64,000 nucleotides of DNA, from NCBI GenBank assembly GCA_902784585.1, contig CACZVM010000005.1:16065-80064 (forward strand). The letters run 5' to 3'. The notes below the pieces were generated by a model. The model was not told the DNA's origin and did not search any database. It saw only the letters and a program-made list of their open reading frames with translations. The position numbers and the translations under genes were made by a program. Origin of the DNA: an uncultured Bacteroidales bacterium. GTDB lineage: Bacteria > Bacteroidota > Bacteroidia > Bacteroidales > Paludibacteraceae. Shown in pieces: positions 7,695-16,657 of the stretch (its first letter is position 1; each line of letters opens with the position of its first letter).

Positions 7695-8189
7695 ATGAAT
7701 ATTAGATTGTTTTTAACGGACGTCGATGGCTGCCTTACGGACGGAGGCATGTACTATACCGCCGAAGGCGACGTGATGAAGCGTTTCTGTGTTTACGACG
7801 GTATGGGGATGGTCTTGCTTCGCAAGGCCGGTATTGCCTGCGGTATCCTGACAAGCGAGAACTCGCCTATCGTCAAGGCACGCGCGGAGAAACTCCATCT
7901 GGACTACCTCTATATGGGTGTTGGCAGTCCTGATCGTCAGGGTACCTTGACCAAACTGGATGCGGCTAAGCGTATCTGCGACAAGATGGGTATTACGCTC
8001 GCGGAAGTGTGCTACGTAGGCGACGATGTGAATGATATCGACTTGCTCATGGCCGTCGGCCTTCCTTGTTGCCCGCCTAATGCGCGACCCGAAGTGAAAG
8101 CAGTGCCGGGCATCCGTGTGTTGAAGACACCCGGAGGACAAGGGACTGTGAGAGAAATCGCTGATGCGATTCTCACAAGTTTGAAGTAG
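7695..8189 (+). CDS. kdsC: Kdo-8-phosphate phosphatase KdsC
   Basis: KdsC removes phosphate from 3-deoxy-manno-octulosonate 8-phosphate to give free Kdo for lipid A core synthesis. The 164-residue product is a C0-type HAD phosphatase: DVDGCLTDGG near the N-terminus (nucleophile and acid Asp), TSENS as motif II and GDDVNDIDL as the Mg-binding motif IV. The ATG at 7695 gives the classic start MNIRLFLTDVDG; an in-frame start at 7611 would add 28 non-conserved residues. kdsD two genes downstream supports the Kdo role, although a related YrbI-type sugar phosphatase cannot be fully excluded. Confidence 0.9.
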   Translation: MNIRLFLTDVDGCLTDGGMYYTAEGDVMKRFCVYDGMGMVLLRKAGIACGILTSENSPIVKARAEKLHLDYLYMGVGSPDRQGTLTKLDAAKRICDKMGITLAEVCYVGDDVNDIDLLMAVGLPCCPPNARPEVKAVPGIRVLKTPGGQGTVREIADAILTSLK

Positions 8190-8208
8190 TTTGAAATAGT
8201 TTGAGAGT
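8179..8208 (+). repeat. Period-10 array over the kdsC stop codon
   Basis: Three units gtttgaagta, gtttgaaata, gtttgagagt. The kdsC stop TAG (8187-8189) lies within the first unit. Same family as 5480-5539. Confidence 0.85.
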
Positions 8209-8232
8209 TTGAACATCCAACGATGTTTTGTT

Positions 8233-8937
8233 ATGTATAACATTGCTATCATATTAGCCGGAGGCATCGGCAGCAGAGTGGGAGGGGATACGCCTAAACA
8301 ACTGTTGCTGCTTGATGACGGCCGATCGATCTTGGAGCACTCGGTGGATGCGTTTGACCAGGCACCGTGTATCGATGAGGTGGCTATCGTTATGCATCCT
8401 GAGTGGATGGACGAGGCGAAGACAATCGTGGCACGTAACTGCTGGCAGAAAGTGAAGACAATTATCCCCGGTGGTACTGAACGATGGGAATCGTCCTGGC
8501 ACGCCATAGAGGCATATGCAGGTCAGCCGTCAGACGTCAACCTCTTGCTGCACGATGCAGCACGACCCTTTGTCTCGCAAACCATCATCGCCAACATATG
8601 CAAGGCGTTGGAACAGCATGAAGCCGTGACGGTAGCGGTGCCGTCCACCGATACTTTGTATAGAATTAAAAATGAAAAATTAAAAATTAAAAATGGCGTA
8701 GAGCCGTATCCCATCGTTGAGAGTATTCCGGCGAGGAGGGAGTATATGCGGGCACAAACACCGCAGGCCTTCCGTTTGACCATCATTCGCAAGGCTTTTG
8801 AGAAGGCCTTAGCCCAAGGGAATATCGGCGCGACGGATGATGTGGGTATTGTCCATCGTTATATGCCCGAGACAGCCATTTTTATTGTGCCGGGCGAGGA
8901 GACCAATAAGAAAATAACGTATAAAGGGGATCTTTGA
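8233..8937 (+). CDS. ispD: 2-C-methyl-D-erythritol 4-phosphate cytidylyltransferase IspD
   Basis: IspD transfers CMP to methylerythritol phosphate in the non-mevalonate isoprenoid pathway. The 234-residue protein begins MYNIAIILAGGIGSRVGG with the CTP-binding loop and DTPKQ, and has the family motif HDAARPFV and the AQTPQAFR segment. A heptamer array (8664-8698) encodes an inserted RIKNEKLKIKNG stretch after the PSTDTLY strand. The start at 8233 is preferred to 8209 because it matches the family start. Related TarI-type cytidylyltransferases make ribitol products; the TarI reading is less likely without a TarJ partner. Confidence 0.88.
   Translation: MYNIAIILAGGIGSRVGGDTPKQLLLLDDGRSILEHSVDAFDQAPCIDEVAIVMHPEWMDEAKTIVARNCWQKVKTIIPGGTERWESSWHAIEAYAGQPSDVNLLLHDAARPFVSQTIIANICKALEQHEAVTVAVPSTDTLYRIKNEKLKIKNGVEPYPIVESIPARREYMRAQTPQAFRLTIIRKAFEKALAQGNIGATDDVGIVHRYMPETAIFIVPGEETNKKITYKGDL
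8664..8698 (+). repeat. Heptamer array (AATTAAA)n inside ispD
   Basis: Five 7-nt units: aattaaa, aatgaaa, aattaaa, aattaaa, aatggcg, in frame. The same AT-rich family occurs in kdtA (54215-54242) and in the rRNA leader (63845-63886). Confidence 0.9.
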
Positions 8938-8963
8938 ATGATGCGAATGATGCAAATGATGAA

Positions 8964-9941
8964 ATGATGGAAAAGGAAACAATTATAGCAACGGCGAAGC
9001 AGTGTCTTCGCGATGAGGCTGCAGCGATTGAGTCGCTCATTCCTCGTCTGGATGAGCAGTTTATGCGGGCGGTGGAAGCGATTCGTGACTGCAAAGGTAA
9101 GATCGTCGTGACTGGCGTAGGCAAGTCGGGCCATGTGGGGTCGAAGATTGCCTCTACGTTGGCCAGCATCGGAACACCAGCCTTTTTCCTGAATCCTCTG
9201 GATGCCTATCATGGCGATCTGGGAATGCTGAGTGAAGCCGACGTAGTGCTGGCTATATCCTATTCCGGAGCCACTGAAGAGTTGTTGCGTTTTCTGCCGC
9301 TGATACAAGCGAAGAAGATTACGATCATTGGTATGTCGGGCCATGCCGACAGCCTCTTGGCGCGCTATTCGGACATCCATCTGGATATATCGGTGGAGCG
9401 CGAGGCCGATCCGCTGAACCTTGTGCCGACGGCTTCCACCACGGCTACGCTCGCATTGGGTGATGCACTCGCGAGTGCACTTGTGGAAGCGAAGCGTTTC
9501 CAACCGACAGACTTTGCACGTCTGCATCCGGGAGGTGACTTGGGACGCAAACTGCTCGCGAAAGTGGAGGATGTGATGTTCACCGACAACCTGCCGTTTG
9601 TGACACCGGATATGAAGTTGGCCGAAGCCATCGAGATAGTGACCAATGGAAAACTCGGTGTGGGAATAGTGCTTGAAAACGGTGCGTTAGTCGGTATCAT
9701 CACCGACGGAGACATCCGCCGCGCAATGCTGCGGCTTGGGCAATCTTTCTTCGCCACGCCCGTGGCAGACATCATGTCCCGCAATCCGAAGACGATCAGC
9801 AAGGACGCGAAGATCGTTGACGCCGGCGAGACGATGAATCATTATTCTATTCACTCCCTTGTCGTGCTGAACAACGATGCCAAAGTATGTGGCGTGATAG
9901 ACTCCTTCTCTTGTCTCCCCGGCACACGGTTTTATCATTAG
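8964..9941 (+). CDS. kdsD: Arabinose-5-phosphate isomerase KdsD (KpsF/GutQ family)
   Basis: KdsD interconverts ribulose 5-phosphate and arabinose 5-phosphate, the first step of Kdo synthesis. The 325-residue product has a SIS domain (VVTGVGKSGHVGSKIAS, DAYHGDLGML) followed by two CBS domains (from VEDVMFTDNLPF and from VADIMSRNPKTI), ending GVIDSFSCLPGTRFYH. A TTG overlapping the ispD stop at 8934 opens the frame earlier, but those codons are a short aatgatg repeat. The ATG pair at 8964/8967 gives a family-like MMEKETII start. With kdsC and kdtA it covers most Kdo steps found in the window. Confidence 0.92.
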   Translation: MMEKETIIATAKQCLRDEAAAIESLIPRLDEQFMRAVEAIRDCKGKIVVTGVGKSGHVGSKIASTLASIGTPAFFLNPLDAYHGDLGMLSEADVVLAISYSGATEELLRFLPLIQAKKITIIGMSGHADSLLARYSDIHLDISVEREADPLNLVPTASTTATLALGDALASALVEAKRFQPTDFARLHPGGDLGRKLLAKVEDVMFTDNLPFVTPDMKLAEAIEIVTNGKLGVGIVLENGALVGIITDGDIRRAMLRLGQSFFATPVADIMSRNPKTISKDAKIVDAGETMNHYSIHSLVVLNNDAKVCGVIDSFSCLPGTRFYH

Positions 9942-10246
9942 GAATTCTTAATATGTAACAATCAAGTAATACCTCTGATAATAATTAAGAATAACTAAGA
10001 AGCACTAAGAACAACTAACGCTCAATTTTCGAACACAGCGTTCGAAAGAAATATAAATTTTGACATGACATTATTGACACTTTTGACAGTATCTATCTTT
10101 TTGATAGTGGAGTAACCAGAAGAGAGTGTCATTTTGATACAAAAGGAATAAATTCCGGGCTAAAATTTTACATTATGCAAGAAAGTGTCAAAAATGTCAA
10201 AATTGCCAATGCAAATTTTTAAATGCAAAGAAAAAATTCAGGAGAA
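9942..10246. other. 305-nt AT-rich intergenic region before the polysaccharide cluster
   Basis: No gene. It contains a period-10 array (9981-10020, four units ending in ctaag/ctaac), a perfect 8-bp hairpin TTTCGAAC-ACAGC-GTTCGAAA (10027-10047), four TGACA boxes (10061-10088) and three TGTCA boxes (10127-10199). TTGACACTTTTGACA (10074-10088) and TGTCAAAAATGTCAA (10186-10200) form a 14/15 inverted repeat. I see no clear TAnnTTTG promoter. Confidence 0.7.
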
Positions 10247-12034
10247 ATGCAAGCGATAATTTTAGCAGCGGGTATGGGAAAGCGATTAGGCGAATATACC
10301 CAGAATAATACCAAATGCATGGTGCGTGTCGGTGGCGAGACGCTGATCGAACGTGTATTACACCAATTGGATCAACTTCATTTGAGCCGCATCATTATTG
10401 TTATCGGTTATAAGGGAGCAGAACTACGTGACTATTTGTCACAGGTCTCCGTTCAAACGTCGCTTGTGTTTGTCGAGAATCCGATATACGACAAGACGAA
10501 TAACATCTATTCGCTCTATCTCGCCAAAGATTATATGCGAGAGCAAGATACGCTGCTGTTGGAGTCGGATATTATTATGGAAGACGCGGTACTCAAGAAG
10601 TTAGTACAACATCCGTATCCGGATTTGGCGCTGGTGGATAAGTATGAGAGTTGGATGGATGGTACGGTAGTAACGATTGATGAAGAAAATCGCATTCAAC
10701 GTTTCATCCCGAACAGCCAGTTCCGTTATGAGGAAATACCGGATTATTACAAGACGGTAAATATCTACAAGTTCTCACAGGCATTTTCGGAACACATGTA
10801 TGTGCCATTTCTGGAGGCTTATAGTTCAGCACTTGGAAATAATGAGTATTATGAGCAAGTATTACGCGTCATTACAATGCTGGACAACTCTACCTTGCGC
10901 GCTTTACCTTTAGAGGGAGAACAGTGGTATGAGATAGATGATGTGCAGGATTTAGATATTGCAGAATCCATTTTTACGGACAAGCAGTACGACTTGTTGG
11001 CTTCTCGTTACGGAGGGTATTGGCGTTATCCGCACATGTTGGATTTCTGCTATTTAGTGAATCCATATTTTCCAAATCAGCGTTTACGGGCAGAATTAGC
11101 TGCAAGTTTTGATCGTTTGTTAACGGAGTATCCGTCTGGGCAGCGTATTAACAATCTGTTGGCAGCAAAGGATTTTAGTATTAAGCAAGAGTACGCGATG
11201 GTAGGCAATGGTGCGGCAGAGCTGATTAAGGCGCTTACATCGCAGATGTTAGGTAAGGTAGGTGTCGTACGTCCGACTTTTGAGGAATACCCGAATAGGT
11301 TAATGCCGGAACAAGTGGTGGCTTATACGCCGAGCCGGAAAGATTTTCGTTATACGGTTGATGACTTAATGGACTATTTTGCAGAAAAACAGATTTGGTC
11401 GTTAGTGCTCATCAATCCGGATAACCCTACGGGTAATTATATCTCTTATGCTGACTGTTTGCGTTTGGCAGAATGGTGCCAGCAAAAGGATATAGTGCTT
11501 GTGCTGGATGAGAGTTTTATTGATTTCTCGACCGAACACCCGACATTCCTTTGCAATGAGGTGCTGGAGCGATTTAATCATCTGGTAGTGGTGAAGAGTA
11601 TTTCCAAATCATATGGCGTTCCGGGATTGCGTTTGGGCGTCTTGGCAACATCAAATCAGAGTTTGATGATGAATATCCGCAGAGAAGTAAGTATATGGAA
11701 CATCAACTCGTTCGGTGAGTTTTTCTTGCAGATACTTGGGAAATATGAGAAGGCGTACAAACAAGCGATGGATGCATTCCGCGACGAGCGAGCAAGATTT
11801 GTGAAGGAACTGGGTCAGATATCATGGCTGCGTGTACTTCCGAGTGAAGCGAATTATGTGCTGTGTGAAATAAAAGAGCGTTTCTCTTCACGCGAATTGG
11901 CCGTGCGTTTATTGAAGGATTATAACATTCTCATAAAGGATTGCGCATCAAAATGCAAAGGAAATTACATCCGTCTGGCGGTACGCGATTTGGAAGATAA
12001 TAATAGGCTTGTTTTTGCGTTGAATAGTTTATGA
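10247..12034 (+). CDS. Fusion of LicC-type cytidylyltransferase and HisC/CobD-like PLP enzyme
   Basis: Two enzymes in one 595-residue chain. Residues 1-240 form a nucleotidyltransferase (MQAIILAAGMGKRLGEYTQ, then KCMVRVGGETLIERV) of the LicC/phosphocholine or PntC-like type, which usually makes CDP-alcohols. From about residue 250 a fold-type I PLP domain follows: NPDNPTG (Asn about 390), VLDESFIDF (Asp about 421) and SISKSYGVPGLRLG with the Schiff-base Lys about 454. Close relatives by pattern are histidinol-phosphate aminotransferases and CobD-type decarboxylases. An ATG at 10223 is possible; 10247 follows an AGGAG and gives the family start. Downstream genes suggest the product is a CDP-activated amino-alcohol, but this is inferred. 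Confidence 0.82.
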   Translation: MQAIILAAGMGKRLGEYTQNNTKCMVRVGGETLIERVLHQLDQLHLSRIIIVIGYKGAELRDYLSQVSVQTSLVFVENPIYDKTNNIYSLYLAKDYMREQDTLLLESDIIMEDAVLKKLVQHPYPDLALVDKYESWMDGTVVTIDEENRIQRFIPNSQFRYEEIPDYYKTVNIYKFSQAFSEHMYVPFLEAYSSALGNNEYYEQVLRVITMLDNSTLRALPLEGEQWYEIDDVQDLDIAESIFTDKQYDLLASRYGGYWRYPHMLDFCYLVNPYFPNQRLRAELAASFDRLLTEYPSGQRINNLLAAKDFSIKQEYAMVGNGAAELIKALTSQMLGKVGVVRPTFEEYPNRLMPEQVVAYTPSRKDFRYTVDDLMDYFAEKQIWSLVLINPDNPTGNYISYADCLRLAEWCQQKDIVLVLDESFIDFSTEHPTFLCNEVLERFNHLVVVKSISKSYGVPGLRLGVLATSNQSLMMNIRREVSIWNINSFGEFFLQILGKYEKAYKQAMDAFRDERARFVKELGQISWLRVLPSEANYVLCEIKERFSSRELAVRLLKDYNILIKDCASKCKGNYIRLAVRDLEDNNRLVFALNSL

Positions 12035-12930
12035 AAAGTATCTCGAATCAGCAAATAGTAGATTTAGGTATCTCTCCGCGTGAGTGTGTCGAATGGATAC
12101 GTGAATCATTCCGCATGAAATACGAGGCACAATTACCCACAAAGATTAGTTTGCATCCACAAGGAACGGATTTTATAAATACAATGCCTTGTTTGCTGCC
12201 GGAACGTTTTAATCGTTTTGGCGTAAAGGTAGTCTCGAGAATTGCAGGTCAAAAACCTTCTTTGCACTCGGATTTATTGCTTTACGATTCTAAATCAGGA
12301 GAACTTCTAGCACTTGTGGAAGCCGACTGGATAACGCAGATGCGCACAGGAGCGGTAGCAGCATTGGCTATTGAGACATTACAGAGAAAAAATGCATCAG
12401 TGTATTCTTTTATCGGATTAGGAAGTACGGCGGATGCAACTATGGCTTGTTTACAAGCTATCTTGCCGGAGGAGAAACAGTATACTATTCGACTAAAAAG
12501 ATACAAGAATCAGGCAGAACAATTTGCTGCGAAATGGGCAAAGGAGAATTATAATTTCATTATTGTAGAAACGAATGAGCAGTTATTGGAACACTGTGAT
12601 GTGTTAGTATCAGCAGTAACGGAGATGCCAGACTTATTCTGCGCAGATGATACAAAGTATCCAGAAGGCGTATTGCTTGTGCCGATCCATACACGTGGTT
12701 TCCAAAATTGCGACTTGTTTTTTGATCACATGTTTGCTGATGACAAGGGGCATGTAGAAGGATTTAAATATTTTTCGCAGTTCAAGGCTTTTAATGAGTT
12801 CAGTGAAGTTTTGTTAGGTAAGGCAGCCGGTCGTGAAAATGATAAGCAACGAATAATTGCATATAACATTGGTCTTGGATTGCACGATGTTTTATTCGCA
12901 AGTAAAATTTATGAGCTTGTTAAGGGATAA
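12031..12930 (+). CDS. Ornithine cyclodeaminase/mu-crystallin family dehydrogenase
   Basis: A 299-residue NAD(P)-dependent enzyme of the OCD/mu-crystallin superfamily, overlapping the previous stop by 4 nt. Visible features are VVSRIAGQKPSLHSDLLLYD (substrate domain), DWITQMRTGAVAALA (the conserved TxxRTGA region) and the Rossmann segment YSFIGLGSTADATMACL, where the usual GxGxQA is altered to GLGSTA. Family members include ornithine cyclodeaminase, alanine dehydrogenases, ketimine reductases and SbnB. The exact substrate is not visible. Its place between a PLP/cytidylyltransferase and a phosphotransferase suggests work on an amino precursor or an imine. Confidence 0.82.
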   Translation: MKSISNQQIVDLGISPRECVEWIRESFRMKYEAQLPTKISLHPQGTDFINTMPCLLPERFNRFGVKVVSRIAGQKPSLHSDLLLYDSKSGELLALVEADWITQMRTGAVAALAIETLQRKNASVYSFIGLGSTADATMACLQAILPEEKQYTIRLKRYKNQAEQFAAKWAKENYNFIIVETNEQLLEHCDVLVSAVTEMPDLFCADDTKYPEGVLLVPIHTRGFQNCDLFFDHMFADDKGHVEGFKYFSQFKAFNEFSEVLLGKAAGRENDKQRIIAYNIGLGLHDVLFASKIYELVKG

Positions 12931-14242
12931 AATAAATCAATTTGTAGGTATCTCCTTGTGGGATAGTATCTATAAAGCATTTACTTTCCGTGATTTCTTT
13001 ATCGCGGCATCTTCTAAATGCCTGTTACGCAAAGTGTCTAAGGTGCGTAGCGCGCAAACACGGAAGATAGAACAACTTCACGAGCAAGGCAAAGCGCGTG
13101 TGCTTTTTTTCCTGCAAACGCCTTCTGTCTGGAAGTACGATGCCCTTTATCAAAAGTTAGAGAACTCGGAATATTTTGAACCGCTAATCGTAGTCTCTCC
13201 TTATAACGTTCATCTTAACTATGACACAGAAGAGTGTTTCCGGGTCATGCGTCAAACAGAGGAGTATGCTCATGAGAAGGGCTATAACTATGTGAGCGCG
13301 TATAACTGGGAGAAGAATAAATGGCGGGATATAAAAAAAGAATACCAACCGGATATTGTTTTCTTTACAAAACCCTATAAGGATACGCTGCCCGCGTACC
13401 ATATTTATCATTTTACGGATGCGTTGACGTTGTATGTCCCTTATGGAATCAACTGCATGAATCTCTATCATAATAATTATGAATTACCTTTTCAATCATT
13501 ATTGTGGAAATTGCTATTAGAGACAGATTTTCAGAAACAATATGCAGAGAAGTACGAGAAGTGCCATGGAGACAATGTTGAAATTGTAGGAACATTGGTG
13601 ATGGAGAAATTGATGCAGAAAGAGTATGTGGCAAAAGATGTGTGGAAGCCGCAGGGAAAAAGAAAGAAACGCATCATTTGGGCGCCTCATCATACGGTGG
13701 ACTACTTGTTTAACTTCTCGAATTTCCTGAATTACTGCGAGGATATGCTGAAGTTGGCGGAGAAATATCAAGATGAGATACAGATTGCTTTTAAACCTCA
13801 TCCGGTACTCAAGTTCAAACTCATCAATATATGGGGACAGGAGGAGACGGAAGACTATTATAACCGCTGGGCGAATTTGGCGAACGGACAGATTGAGCAG
13901 GGCGATTATATTGATCTGTTTAAGACTTCGGACGCGATGATTCATGACTCAGGGTCGTTTACGGTGGAGTATCTTTACGCGCAGAAACCGGTGCTATTCC
14001 AAATCCGCGATAATAAAGTAAAGGACGAGTTCAATTCATTTGGGCAGATGTGTCTGGAGCAGCATTACTTGGCTTATTCAATAGAGGAAACGGAAAACTT
14101 CATCCGCGAAGTGGTAATCGCCGGTAATGATCCGAAGAAAGCAGAAAGGGAACAATTCTACAAGCAATATCTCTATCCGAAGGACGGAATTATGCCTTCG
14201 CAGAAGATATACGACATATTGAAAACAACAATAGGAAAATAA
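12911..14242 (+). CDS. CDP-glycerol glycerophosphotransferase-like protein (TagB/TagF family)
   Basis: A 443-residue probable transferase of a CDP-linked alcohol phosphate to a surface glycan. Family signs are IIWAPHHTVDYLFNFSNF, IQIAFKPHPVLKFKLIN, and DAMIHDSGSFTVEYLYAQKPVLF, the conserved HxPH-like and SDxSSxxxE-like regions of TagB/TagF. I take the ATG at 12911 (MSLLRDKINQF), overlapping the OCD gene by 20 nt; the frame opens at 12857. In this operon the donor could be the CDP-alcohol made by the 10247 gene product. Codon use is AT-richer than in the flanking housekeeping genes. Confidence 0.82.
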   Translation: MSLLRDKINQFVGISLWDSIYKAFTFRDFFIAASSKCLLRKVSKVRSAQTRKIEQLHEQGKARVLFFLQTPSVWKYDALYQKLENSEYFEPLIVVSPYNVHLNYDTEECFRVMRQTEEYAHEKGYNYVSAYNWEKNKWRDIKKEYQPDIVFFTKPYKDTLPAYHIYHFTDALTLYVPYGINCMNLYHNNYELPFQSLLWKLLLETDFQKQYAEKYEKCHGDNVEIVGTLVMEKLMQKEYVAKDVWKPQGKRKKRIIWAPHHTVDYLFNFSNFLNYCEDMLKLAEKYQDEIQIAFKPHPVLKFKLINIWGQEETEDYYNRWANLANGQIEQGDYIDLFKTSDAMIHDSGSFTVEYLYAQKPVLFQIRDNKVKDEFNSFGQMCLEQHYLAYSIEETENFIREVVIAGNDPKKAEREQFYKQYLYPKDGIMPSQKIYDILKTTIGK

Positions 14243-14251
14243 TGATAGACT

Positions 14252-16657
14252 ATGAATAAAATCAATTGGAAATCCATTTGGCAGCAATCATGGCCGCACA
14301 TCGTAGCGGTTCTTGTTTTTGTACTGCTGTGCGTGGTTTATTTTGCGCCGGAGTTCTTTGATAACAAACAACTTCCGCAAGGGGATGTGCAGAGCGGTGT
14401 AGGCATGGGAAACGACGCGCGTCTCTATCATGAGAAGACGGGAGAGTACGCGGATTGGTCAAATGCCATGTTCGGCGGAATGCCGCATAATTACTCCTAC
14501 TCGCAGCCATCCAAGAGCGTATTCCGCCAGATTGAGAATATCGTCCGAATTGGTCTGCCAAATCACACTGCCGCACCGTTATTCCTGTATCTGATCGGTT
14601 TTTACATCTTTATGCTTTGTATGGGCTGCAGCCCGTGGATGAGTATGGTAGGAGCCATTGCCTTTGCACTTGCGTCGTACAATATCATTATTATTGATGC
14701 CGGACATATCAACAAATGCTATGTGATCGCTACTATGCCGGCTGTGTTGGGCGGTATCATGTTATGCTATCGCAAGCGCTATGTGGCGGGTATAATCGTG
14801 ACGCTTTTGTCGGTGGGACTCAATGTGTATTGGAATCATCAGCAGATTTCCTATTATCTGTTGCTGATGATTATTCCGCTTGCTATCGTGTATTTCATTA
14901 TATCGCTTCGCGAGAAAACGGTAAAGGACTTTTTCGTAGCATCTGCCGTTCTGCTGGCCTGTGCCGCTTTAGCTATTCTGCCGGCTGCAGACAAGTTGGT
15001 GCCGACGATGGACTATACCAAAGAGACGATGCGTGGCGGAGCGGTGTTGCACGGGGCGGCAGACAGCGAGGCCGGCAAGTCCGGACTGAACCGCGATTAT
15101 GCCTTCCAATGGAGCTACGGCAAGGCGGAGACGATGACGCTGCTGATTCCTAATTTCTATGGTGGTAGCAGTAATTATCCGTTGGGCGAAGAGAGTGAGT
15201 CCTATAAGACCATTAAAAAGTATGCCGGTTCATCCCAAGCCAAGCAGTTTGTTCGTTCCGTTCCTACTTATTGGGGCGATCAGCCTTTTACATCCGGTCC
15301 TGTATATGCCGGCGCGATCATCTGTTTCCTCTTCCTATTGGGTTTGCTGGTCGTACCGCAAAAAGAGCGCTGGTGGCTATTAGCGGCGGCAATTATCGGT
15401 ATCGTGCTTTCGTGGGGACGTAATTTCCCGAGCCTGAACAACTGGCTGTTTGACCATCTGCCGCTATATAATAAGTTCCGTACGCCGAGCATGTCGCTGG
15501 TGATGACCACGACGGCGATGGCAATGATGGCGATGTTGGCGCTGAAAGAAGTGATAGAACGCCATGTGACCATCAAACAGATTACTATTGCCGGTGGCAT
15601 CATAGCAGGCGTGTGTCTGATCTATGCGCTCTTCCCGTCGTTGGCCGGTTCATTCTCTGCTGCAATAGATGCACAGATGCCGGACTGGCTCATGCCGTCG
15701 ATCATCGCAGACAGACGGCATATGCTTACGGCAGACGCATGGCGTTCAATTGCTTTTGTCGTGTTGTCGTTAGTCGCTATCCTGGCCTACCTAAAGGCAG
15801 AAAAGATGCGTGAGGGATTGCTGATAGCTATTTTGGCTGTTCTTACGCTGGTGGATCTTTGGGCGGTGGATAAACATTTCCTCAATGATGATCACTTCAT
15901 CCCGAAACGTCAGTCGCTTTGGACGCCGTCGGAGGCGAATAAGCAGATTATGGCGGATACAGACCCAGACTACCGTGTGCTTAACCTGACCAGTAATACC
16001 TTCAATGAGTCACGCACGAGTTACTACCATAAGTCGATAGGTGGCTATAGTCCGGCTAAGTTGCGTCGCTATCAGGATATTATCGATTATTACCTGTCCG
16101 GTCGTATCAATATGAACGTGCTGAATATGCTCAATACGCGTTATGTAATCACGCAGCAAGGGGTTCAGTATAATCCGGCAGCATTTGGCAACGCATGGTT
16201 CGTTAAACAAGTGAAGTGGGTGAATACGCCGAACGAAGAGATTGAGGCTATCGGCGATGCAGATTTGCAAAACGTAGCGTTTGTCGATACCTGCTGGCGC
16301 AGTAAGATCAAAGGCGAGGTAGTGATGTCGCAGACTGCAAAGATTGAATTGACCAATTATGCGAACCCCGGTAACTTGTTCTACGAGAGCGAGAGTGCCG
16401 AAGATGGTTTGGCTGTTTTCTCAGAAGTGTATTATAAGACGTGGAAGGCTTATGTTGATGGCAAGGAAGTGCCTATTGTTCGTGCAAACTATATCCTTCG
16501 TGCAATAGAAGTTCCAGCCGGCAAGCATCAAATTGAGTTCCGCTGCAAGGATGAGTTGCTGACGAAGATGCAAATTGTTTCGCTTGTTGCGTCCAGCCTG
16601 ATTGTTTTGGTTATTCTATTGCTTTTAGTGCTCCGTAAAAAGATTGAAAAGGAATGA
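14252..16657 (+). CDS. YfhO family multi-pass membrane protein
   Basis: An 801-residue membrane protein with about a dozen hydrophobic helices, beginning with a helix at residues 15-33 (HIVAVLVFVLLCVVYFAPEF) and a periplasmic loop GVGMGNDARLYHEKTGEYADW. The C-terminal third is a soluble domain of beta type (GNLFYESESAEDGLAVFSEV, YKTWKAYVDGKEVPIVRANY) before a last helix and a basic end. This arrangement is typical of YfhO, a GT-C-like family linked in Firmicutes to glycosylation of lipoteichoic acid. The neighbouring TagF-like gene fits that theme. Actual substrate unknown. Confidence 0.85.
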   Translation: MNKINWKSIWQQSWPHIVAVLVFVLLCVVYFAPEFFDNKQLPQGDVQSGVGMGNDARLYHEKTGEYADWSNAMFGGMPHNYSYSQPSKSVFRQIENIVRIGLPNHTAAPLFLYLIGFYIFMLCMGCSPWMSMVGAIAFALASYNIIIIDAGHINKCYVIATMPAVLGGIMLCYRKRYVAGIIVTLLSVGLNVYWNHQQISYYLLLMIIPLAIVYFIISLREKTVKDFFVASAVLLACAALAILPAADKLVPTMDYTKETMRGGAVLHGAADSEAGKSGLNRDYAFQWSYGKAETMTLLIPNFYGGSSNYPLGEESESYKTIKKYAGSSQAKQFVRSVPTYWGDQPFTSGPVYAGAIICFLFLLGLLVVPQKERWWLLAAAIIGIVLSWGRNFPSLNNWLFDHLPLYNKFRTPSMSLVMTTTAMAMMAMLALKEVIERHVTIKQITIAGGIIAGVCLIYALFPSLAGSFSAAIDAQMPDWLMPSIIADRRHMLTADAWRSIAFVVLSLVAILAYLKAEKMREGLLIAILAVLTLVDLWAVDKHFLNDDHFIPKRQSLWTPSEANKQIMADTDPDYRVLNLTSNTFNESRTSYYHKSIGGYSPAKLRRYQDIIDYYLSGRINMNVLNMLNTRYVITQQGVQYNPAAFGNAWFVKQVKWVNTPNEEIEAIGDADLQNVAFVDTCWRSKIKGEVVMSQTAKIELTNYANPGNLFYESESAEDGLAVFSEVYYKTWKAYVDGKEVPIVRANYILRAIEVPAGKHQIEFRCKDELLTKMQIVSLVASSLIVLVILLLLVLRKKIEKE

